Position numbers and translations under genes: made by a program. The notes below the pieces were generated by a model. The model did no database searches, was not told the DNA's origin, and saw only the letters and a program-made list of their open reading frames with translations. Shown in pieces: positions 57,642 to 64,000 of a stretch of DNA of 64,000 nt. How positions within the stretch are numbered: the first letter of the stretch is position 1; the number at the start of each line of letters is the position of its first letter. The stretch comes from WTGU01 sp965200925 (GTDB lineage Bacteria > Pseudomonadota > Alphaproteobacteria > UBA828). The stretch lies in assembly GCA_965200925.1 (NCBI GenBank), contig OZ241738.1:992001-1056000 (forward strand), written 5' to 3'.

Positions 57642-60600
57642 GTGCACCTGCTCGCGGCGAAGCCGGGCGCCGTCGCTGACGGCGGCGAGGCGGTGGACCT
57701 CGGCCAGTCGCCGGCGGACATCCTCTTCCTCTCCGCCGCCGACACCGAGCTCGCCTGCTTCGCTGCGGCCCGGGCCCGGCTCGGCACCGGCGCGCCCTCG
57801 CTCCGCGTCGCCAACCTGATGCAGCTCGGCCACAACCTCTCCGTGGATCGCTATGTCGAGACGGTGGTGAGCGGCGCGCGCCTCGTCATCGTGCGCCTGC
57901 TGGGGGGCGAGAGCTACTGGCCCTACGGCGTCGAGCGCTTCACCGCCGCCTGCGCCGGGCGCGGCATCCCCATCGCCTGGCTGCCCGGCGACGACAAGCC
58001 CGACGCCGGGCTCGCCGAGCGCGGCACCCTCGCGCCGGCAGCGTCGGAGAGGCTGTGGCGCTACTGCCTGCACGGCGGCCTCGACAACGCCGTCCAGGCG
58101 CTCAACTACGCGGCGACCCTGATCGGCCACGACGTCGCGTGGCGCGCGCCCAGGCCTGTGCCCGGCGCCGGCCTCTACTGGCCTGGCCGGGGCGCTGCCG
58201 ACATCGAGACGGTGGCGACGCTCTGGCGGGACGGCGTCCCGCGCGCGGGCCTGATCTTCTACCGGGCGCTGTTCCAGGCCGGAACCCTGGAGCCGGTGGA
58301 CGCGCTCGCGGCGGCCTTACGCGCAGCGGGGCTGGACCCGCTGCCGGTCTTCGTCACCAGCCTCAAGGACCCGGCGGCCGCGGAAATGACCGCCGCGCTG
58401 CTGCGCGCCGCGGCGCCCAGGGTGATCCTGAACGCGACGGGGTTCGCGGTGGCGCGACCCGGCGCGCCGCAGGAAACGCCCTTCGCCGACACCGGCGCGC
58501 CCGTGCTGCAAGTGGTCTTCGCCGGCGGCAGCGAGCGGGATTGGGCCGCCGACACGCGCGGCCTCTCGCCCCGCGACATCGCGATGAACGTGGCCCTCCC
58601 CGAGGTCGACGGCCGCATCCTGACTCGCGCGGTGGCGTTCAAGAGCGAAGCGCGGTTCGACCGGGCGACGCAGGCGCCGATCGTGGTCTCGCGGCCCCAC
58701 CCGGAACGCACCCGCTTCGTCGCGGCGGTCGCGAAAGCCTGGGCACGCTTGGGCGAAACGCCGGCGGCTGAGCGCCGGATCGCCCTGGTGCTCGCCAACT
58801 ACCCGAACCGCGACGGGCGCATCGGCAACGGCGTCGGCCTCGACACCCCGGAGAGCACCGCCCGCATCGTGGCGGCGCTCGCCGGCGCGGGCTACCGGGT
58901 GGAGAACCCGCCGTCGGACGGCGCCGCCCTGATCGCGCGCCTCATGGCCGGCCCGACCAACGCCGACGGCGCGCGCCGCCGCTCGTCCGGCGCGCGGCTC
59001 GCCCGCACCGCCTACGAGGCGTTCTTCGCAGCCTTGCCGGAAGCGGCGCGCGGCAAGGTTTCCGAGCGTTGGGGGGAGCCCTGCGGAGACCCGTTCTTCC
59101 GCGCCGACGAGGGAGACTTCGCCCTGCCGGCGGTGCGCTTCGGCAACGTCGCCGTCGCCATCCAGCCGGCGCGCGGCTACAACATCGACCCGGAAAAGAG
59201 CTACCACGACCCGGACCTGCCGCCGCCGCACGGCTACCTCGCCTTCTACGCCTGGTTGCGGACCGCGTTCGACGCCCATGCGGCGGTGCATGTCGGCAAG
59301 CATGGCAATCTGGAATGGCTGCCCGGCAAGGCGCTGGCGCTGTCTTCCGCATGCTTCCCGGAAGCGGCGCTCGGCCCGCTCCCGCAGGTCTATCCGTTCA
59401 TTGTGAACGATCCGGGCGAGGGCAGCCAGGCCAAGCGGCGCGGCGCGGCGGTGATCGTCGACCATCTCACGCCGCCCCTGACCCGCGCCGGCAGCCACGG
59501 CCCGCTGGAGGCGCTCGAGCGTCTCGTCGACGAGTTCTTCGAGGCCGCATCGGTCGATCCGCGCCGCTGCCCGCCGTTGCGGGAACGCATCCTGGCGCTC
59601 GCGGAGTCGACCGGGCTCGACCGGGATTGCGGCATTTCGCCCGAGGACGGCGGCGACGCGGCGCTCCGCAAGCTCGACGGCTATCTCTGCGAGATCAAGG
59701 AGATGCAGATTCGCGACGGCCTCCACGTCTTCGGCGCCGCGCCCGAACCGGCGCGGCGCGCAGCGCTCCTGCGGGCGATGCTGCGCGGCGAACGCGGCCC
59801 CGGCGCTGGCGACGCCTCCCTGCTGCGGGCGCTGGCGGCCGATCTCGCCCTCGATTTCGATCCGCTCGGTGCAGATCTCGGCGAGCCGTGGCGCGGGCCG
59901 AAGCCCGCCGTCCTCGCGGGCGGCGCCCCGTGGCGGACCAACGGGGATACGGTCGAGCGCCTGGAGGCCCTGGCGGCGGCGCTGCTCTCCGGCGCGCAGG
60001 CGGCGCCCGGCGACTGGCGCGCCAGCACCGCCGTGCTGCGGGAGGTCCGGGAGACCATCGGCCCGGCCCTCGACGCCAGCGCCGAGGCGGAAACGGCGGG
60101 CCTGCTGCGCGCCCTCGACGGCCGTTTCGTGCTGCCCGGCCCCGCCGGCGCGCCGACCCGCGGCCGCCCCGACGTGCTGCCCACGGGCCGGAACTTCTAC
60201 TCGGTGGACACCCGGACGGTGCCGACGGCGGCGGCATGGCGGCTCGGCTGGCAGTCCGCGCAGCGCCTGGTCGAGCACTACGCCCAGACCCATGGCGACT
60301 GGCCGCGAGCCATGGCGCTCAGCGCCTGGGGCACGTCGAACATGCGCACCGGCGGCGACGACATCGCCCAGGCGCTCGCGCTCATCGGCGTCCGGCCCCG
60401 GTGGGAAGGCGCGTCCGGCCGCGTCACCGGCTTCGAGATCATGCCCCTCGGCCTGCTCGACCGGCCGCGGGTGGACGTGACCTTGCGGGTTTCCGGCTTC
60501 TTCCGCGACGCCTTCCCCGGCCTGATCGACCTGTTCGATTCGGCGGTGCGGGCGGTCGCAGCACTGGACGAAGCGCCCGACGACAACCCCCTCGCCGCCG

Positions 60601-61382
60601 CGGTCGCCGCCGACGGCGCCGCTCTGGCCGCACAGGGCGAGTCACCGGCGCGCGCCGCGCGCATGGCGAGCTACCGGGTCTTCGGCTCGAAGCCGGGCGC
60701 CTACGGCGCCGGCCTCCAGGCGCTGATCGACGAACGCGGGTGGGAGGACGCGGGCGACCTGGCCGCGGCCTACGTCGCCTGGGGCGGCTGGGCCTACGGC
60801 GCCGGCAAGGAAGGCGCGGCAGAGCACGCGCTCTTCGAACGGCGGCTCGGGCAGACCGAGGCGGTCGTGCAGAACCAGGACAACCGCGAGCACGACCTGC
60901 TGGACAGCGACGACTACTACCAGTTCGAGGGCGGCCTCGCGGCGGCCGTCCGGGTCCACGCCGGGCGGATGCCGGCGGTCTATCACAACGACCATTCGCT
61001 GCCCGAGCGCCCGCGCATCCGCACCCTGGCGGACGAGCTCGCCCGCGTCGTCCGCGCGCGGGTGACCAACCCCAGGTGGCTCAGGGGCGTCATGCGCCAC
61101 GGCTACAAGGGCGCGTTCGAGATCGCCGCCACGGTCGACTACCTGTTCGGCTTCGCGGCCACCACCGGCGCGGTGCAGGACCACCATTTCGACGCAGTGT
61201 TCGACGCCTACGTCGCCGATGACGCGGTGCGCGGCTTTCTCCGCGAAGCGAACCCGGCCGCCCTCGCCGAGCTCGCCACGCGCCTGCTGGAGGCGCAGGA
61301 GCGCGGCCTCTGGAAGCCGCGCGCCAACCACGCCCACGCCTTCCTCTCCGCTCTCCGCGACGGAAACCGGGACCACGCCTGA
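57642..61382 (+). CDS. cobN: Cobaltochelatase subunit CobN
   Basis: A 1246-residue protein with GTG start, normal for the large subunit of aerobic cobaltochelatase. Conserved stretches: LMQLGHNLSVDRYVETVV, SYWPYGVERF, ALVLANYPNRDGRIGNGVGLD, VHVGKHGNLEWLPGK, GRNFYSVDTRTVPT and MRHGYKGAFEIAATVDYLFG. With CobS/CobT-type AAA partners (not in the window) it inserts cobalt into hydrogenobyrinate a,c-diamide using ATP. The window gene cobT is the unrelated phosphoribosyltransferase. Last gene of the riboswitch operon; convergent with xdhB. Confidence 0.95.
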   Translation: MHLLAAKPGAVADGGEAVDLGQSPADILFLSAADTELACFAAARARLGTGAPSLRVANLMQLGHNLSVDRYVETVVSGARLVIVRLLGGESYWPYGVERFTAACAGRGIPIAWLPGDDKPDAGLAERGTLAPAASERLWRYCLHGGLDNAVQALNYAATLIGHDVAWRAPRPVPGAGLYWPGRGAADIETVATLWRDGVPRAGLIFYRALFQAGTLEPVDALAAALRAAGLDPLPVFVTSLKDPAAAEMTAALLRAAAPRVILNATGFAVARPGAPQETPFADTGAPVLQVVFAGGSERDWAADTRGLSPRDIAMNVALPEVDGRILTRAVAFKSEARFDRATQAPIVVSRPHPERTRFVAAVAKAWARLGETPAAERRIALVLANYPNRDGRIGNGVGLDTPESTARIVAALAGAGYRVENPPSDGAALIARLMAGPTNADGARRRSSGARLARTAYEAFFAALPEAARGKVSERWGEPCGDPFFRADEGDFALPAVRFGNVAVAIQPARGYNIDPEKSYHDPDLPPPHGYLAFYAWLRTAFDAHAAVHVGKHGNLEWLPGKALALSSACFPEAALGPLPQVYPFIVNDPGEGSQAKRRGAAVIVDHLTPPLTRAGSHGPLEALERLVDEFFEAASVDPRRCPPLRERILALAESTGLDRDCGISPEDGGDAALRKLDGYLCEIKEMQIRDGLHVFGAAPEPARRAALLRAMLRGERGPGAGDASLLRALAADLALDFDPLGADLGEPWRGPKPAVLAGGAPWRTNGDTVERLEALAAALLSGAQAAPGDWRASTAVLREVRETIGPALDASAEAETAGLLRALDGRFVLPGPAGAPTRGRPDVLPTGRNFYSVDTRTVPTAAAWRLGWQSAQRLVEHYAQTHGDWPRAMALSAWGTSNMRTGGDDIAQALALIGVRPRWEGASGRVTGFEIMPLGLLDRPRVDVTLRVSGFFRDAFPGLIDLFDSAVRAVAALDEAPDDNPLAAAVAADGAALAAQGESPARAARMASYRVFGSKPGAYGAGLQALIDERGWEDAGDLAAAYVAWGGWAYGAGKEGAAEHALFERRLGQTEAVVQNQDNREHDLLDSDDYYQFEGGLAAAVRVHAGRMPAVYHNDHSLPERPRIRTLADELARVVRARVTNPRWLRGVMRHGYKGAFEIAATVDYLFGFAATTGAVQDHHFDAVFDAYVADDAVRGFLREANPAALAELATRLLEAQERGLWKPRANHAHAFLSALRDGNRDHA

Positions 61383-61390
61383 CGGCCCCG

Positions 61391-63703
61391 CTACGAGCCG
61401 GCGGCGCGGGTCTGGATGTCTTCGATGGCGGCGAGGATGCGCTCGGGCGTCGCCGGGGCGTCGAGGGCGACGAACAGGCGGTGGTCGGCGAGGGAGGAAA
61501 TCGCGTCGCGGAGCGCCAGCCAGACGGCGAGCGCCAGCATCAGAGGCGGCTCGCCGACGGCCTTGGAGCGGAAGATCGTCGGCGCGCGGTTGGGTGCGTC
61601 TTCCAGGATGCGCACGTTGAAGACCGACGGCACGTCGCGGCTCCCCGGAATCTTGTAGGTGGAGGGGCCGTGGGTGCGCAGGCGCCCGGCGCCGTCCCAC
61701 CACAGCTCCTCCGTGGTGAGCCAGCCCATGCCCTGGACGAACGCGCCCTCGATCTGGCCCAGATCGACGGCCGGGTTGAGCGAGGCGCCGCAATCCTGGA
61801 GCAGGTCGGCGCGGAGCACGCGGTTTTCCCCCGTCAACGTATCGACGGCGACCTCGGCGACGCAGGCGCCGTAGGCGAAATAGTGATAGGGCCGCCCCTG
61901 CATCGCTTCGGCGTCCCATTCGATGTCCGGGGTCCGGTAGAAGCCGGTCGCCGACAACGACACGCGCCGCCGCCAGCAGAGCGCCGCCAGCGCGCCGAAG
62001 GGCATGTTGCGGTTCCCGGCGTGGACCCGGTTGTCGGCGAAGGCGATCTCCGCGCGCGCCACTTCGAAATGCGCGGCGGCGACCTCGGCCATGCGCTCCC
62101 TGATCCGCAAGGCGGCGTCGCGGGCCGCCATGCCGTTGAGATCGGAACCGGAGGAGGCCGCGGTCGCCGAGGCGTTCGGCACCTTGGCCGTGGTCGTCGC
62201 CGTGATCTTCACGGCGTCGATGTCGATCTGGAAGGTCTCGGCGACCACCTGGGCGATCTTGACGAACAGCCCCTGCCCCATCTCCGTGCCGCCGTGGTTG
62301 AGATGCACGCTGCCGTCCGTATAGACATGCACGAGCGCGCCGGCCTGGTTGAGCGTCGTCAGGTTGAACGAGATGCCGAACTTGACCGGCATCAGGGCGA
62401 GACCCTTCTTGACGACCGGGCTCGTCCGGTTGAAGGCCCGCGTCTCCGCCCGGCGGCGGGCGAGCGCGCTCTCGCGTTCGAGCCGCTCCACCATCTCGGG
62501 CAGGATGTTGTCGGCGACGGTCTGGCCGTAGGGGGTGACGTCGCGGCGCCCCTTCCCGTAGTAGTTGCGGCGGCGCACGGCGTCGGTGGCGAGGCCCAGG
62601 CTGCGCGCCACATGCTCGATCACGGTCTCGATGGCGAGCATCCCCTGCGGCCCGCCGAAGCCGCGGAACCCGGTGTTGGAGACCGTGTTCGTCCGGCAGG
62701 CGTAACCCCGGAACAGGACGTTCGGCAGCCAGTAGCCGTTGTCCGCGTGGCAGAGGGCGCGGGCGAGCACCGCCGTCGTCAGATCGGCGACGTTGCCGGC
62801 GCGGGCCGCGAGCGCCATGTCGAGCCCCAGGATGGCTCCGTCGTCGTCGAACCCGGCCTCGTAGCGGAACAGGAAGTCGTGCCGCTTGCCGGTGACGATC
62901 ATGTCGTCGTCGCGGGAAAGCCTGAGCCTGACCGGCCGCCCGGCCTTCCAGGCGAGCAAGGCGGCGAGCGCGGCGATGCCCGTCGCCTGGCTCTCCTTGC
63001 CGCCGAAGCCGCCGCCGACGCGCCGGATCTCCACCGTCACCGCGTTGTTCGGCAGGCCCAGGACGCGCGCCACGGCGTGCTGGGCCTCGCTCGGGTGTTG
63101 CGTCGAGCTGTAGACCAGCATGTCGCGGTCCTCCTGCGGGACCGCGCACGCGATCTGCCCTTCAAGGTAGAAGTGATCCTGCCCGCCGCAGCGCACTTCG
63201 CCCCGCAGCCGGCGGGGCGCGGCGGCGATGGCGGCGCGCGCGTCGCCCCGGCGCATGACCTGCGGTGCGGCGACGTAGCGTTCCCTCTCCAGGGCCTCCT
63301 CGATGGAAAGGACCGGCGGCAGTTCTTCGTAGTCCACGTCGACCAGCACCGCCGCGCCGCGCGCCGTGTCGCGAGTCGCCGCAGCGAGCGCCGCCACGGG
63401 ATGGCCGTGATACTCGGCGACGCCTTCGGCCAGGACGGGCTCGCCGGAGAAGATCGGGGCCACGTCGTTGACGCCCGGAATGTCCGCCGCCGTCACCGCG
63501 GCACCGACGCCGGGCAGCGCGGCGGCGCGGCGCGTATCGATGCGCCGGATGCGCGCGTGCGCCAGCGGGCTGGTGACGAGCGCCCCCTCCAGCGCGCCCG
63601 GAACCACCATGTCGTCGATATAGACGGCCTTCCCCGTCACGTGCTTTTCCGCGCTGTCGTGGCGGACCGCGCGGTGGACGCCGCCGCGGATGCCGGCGCT
63701 CAC
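61391..63703 (-). CDS. xdhB: Xanthine dehydrogenase molybdopterin-binding subunit
   Basis: A 770-residue protein, GTG at 63703 overlapping the xdhA stop (GTGA). KHVTGKAVYIDDMVVPGALE opens the domain. FYLEGQIACAVPQED, VGGGFGGKESQATG, GFRGFGGPQGM and HLNHGGTEMGQGLFVK mark the Moco site, and SDLNGMAARDAA with VKITATTTAKVPNASAT the substrate channel. It hydroxylates xanthine or hypoxanthine to urate, taking electrons through the XdhA iron-sulphur and FAD domains. Length fits bacterial XdhB. Confidence 0.92.
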   Translation of the reverse strand: MSAGIRGGVHRAVRHDSAEKHVTGKAVYIDDMVVPGALEGALVTSPLAHARIRRIDTRRAAALPGVGAAVTAADIPGVNDVAPIFSGEPVLAEGVAEYHGHPVAALAAATRDTARGAAVLVDVDYEELPPVLSIEEALERERYVAAPQVMRRGDARAAIAAAPRRLRGEVRCGGQDHFYLEGQIACAVPQEDRDMLVYSSTQHPSEAQHAVARVLGLPNNAVTVEIRRVGGGFGGKESQATGIAALAALLAWKAGRPVRLRLSRDDDMIVTGKRHDFLFRYEAGFDDDGAILGLDMALAARAGNVADLTTAVLARALCHADNGYWLPNVLFRGYACRTNTVSNTGFRGFGGPQGMLAIETVIEHVARSLGLATDAVRRRNYYGKGRRDVTPYGQTVADNILPEMVERLERESALARRRAETRAFNRTSPVVKKGLALMPVKFGISFNLTTLNQAGALVHVYTDGSVHLNHGGTEMGQGLFVKIAQVVAETFQIDIDAVKITATTTAKVPNASATAASSGSDLNGMAARDAALRIRERMAEVAAAHFEVARAEIAFADNRVHAGNRNMPFGALAALCWRRRVSLSATGFYRTPDIEWDAEAMQGRPYHYFAYGACVAEVAVDTLTGENRVLRADLLQDCGASLNPAVDLGQIEGAFVQGMGWLTTEELWWDGAGRLRTHGPSTYKIPGSRDVPSVFNVRILEDAPNRAPTIFRSKAVGEPPLMLALAVWLALRDAISSLADHRLFVALDAPATPERILAAIEDIQTRAAGS

Positions 63704-64000
63704 AGGGCGGCCACCTCGGTCGGGGCCGGGCCGCCGGCGGTTTGCAGATGGAGCCGGCGCAGCAGGTTGGCGGCGACGCGGGAGCGGTATTCGGCGCTGG
63801 CCCGGAAATCCCCGATGGGCGCGTAGTCCTCCGCCAGTGCGGGCGCGGCACCGGCGGCCGCGGCGGCGGTCCAGGGCTTGCCCAGCAGGGCCGCCTCGCA
63901 GGCGCGGGCGCGTTTCGGCGTCGCCGCCATGCCGCCACAGGCGATGCGCAGGTCGGTCACGACCCCGCCTTCGACGCGGAGGCAACAGGCGCCGACCACC
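63700..64000 (-). CDS. xdhA: Xanthine dehydrogenase small subunit, C-terminal part (continues beyond window)
   Basis: The frame is open to the window end, so only about 99 C-terminal residues are seen: CLRVEGGVVTDLRIACGGMA, ATPKRARACEAALLGKPW, and DYAPIGDFRASAEYRSRVAA NLL region. This is the C-terminal (CO dehydrogenase flavoprotein) lobe of the FAD-binding half of XdhA. The 2Fe-2S and FAD-binding parts lie outside. Its stop overlaps the xdhB start, confirming the xdhA-xdhB operon order. Confidence 0.88.
   Translation of the reverse strand, partial: VVGACCLRVEGGVVTDLRIACGGMAATPKRARACEAALLGKPWTAAAAAGAAPALAEDYAPIGDFRASAEYRSRVAANLLRRLHLQTAGGPAPTEVAAL

Overview
The window is a gene-dense, very GC-rich stretch of bacterial chromosome. 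The gene content points to an alphaproteobacterium, probably a free-living or host-associated relative of the Rhodospirillales: an aerobic-type cobalamin block (cobT, cobS, cobU, cobW, cobN), clpS-clpA, HisN-type phosphatase, BMP-type and Dpp-type ABC importers, and vitamin B6 catabolic enzymes closely resembling those of Mesorhizobium. The taxon is an inference from gene families. I saw no rRNA, tRNA, CRISPR array, prophage or intact insertion sequence.

Layout. 1-5.1 kb: end of an HNH nuclease gene, a DUF4268 gene, a glyoxalase II-like hydrolase, and three tandem secreted ankyrin proteins sharing a duplicated leader. 5.2-13 kb (minus strand): a tightly coupled catabolic operon (HpcH-type aldolase, D-2-hydroxyacid dehydrogenase, two acyl-CoA dehydrogenases that probably pair, enoyl-CoA hydratase), then a DUF6338 membrane protein with an overlapping 56-residue partner, and a D-apionate lactonase-like protein. 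13-20.5 kb: secreted hydrolase, amidohydrolase, a frameshifted small gene next to a HicB-like gene, a secreted sphingomyelinase-like phosphodiesterase, HisN and a B12-binding radical SAM enzyme. 20.5-26 kb (minus strand): a Dpp-type oligopeptide ABC importer whose fused ATPase has one degenerate nucleotide site.

26-32.3 kb holds the most unusual set. One plus-strand operon encodes a PLP-dependent desulfhydrase/deaminase, a PAS-PAS histidine kinase, two receiver-only regulators and pyridoxamine-pyruvate transaminase. It converges on a 4-pyridoxolactonase gene. Together these suggest vitamin B6 degradation tied to a two-component relay. Next is a BMP-type ABC importer operon (32.3-41.1 kb) split between its two permease genes by a 4-kb island. 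The island carries a large adenine DNA methyltransferase and a yhaO-yhaN relic created by a deletion.

41-46.8 kb: a second hydroxyacid dehydrogenase, gamma-glutamylcyclotransferase-like protein, Phd/VapC toxin-antitoxin pair, RidA-like protein, quinone oxidoreductase, a DUF4143 ATPase remnant and an LLM flavoprotein. 46.8-61.4 kb: two cobalamin blocks, the second behind a cobalamin riboswitch. They are separated by an HTH-HTH-GIY-YIG gene, clpA, clpS, a PIN-domain pair and ndk. 61.4-64 kb: xdhB and the 3-prime part of xdhA on the minus strand, running off the window.
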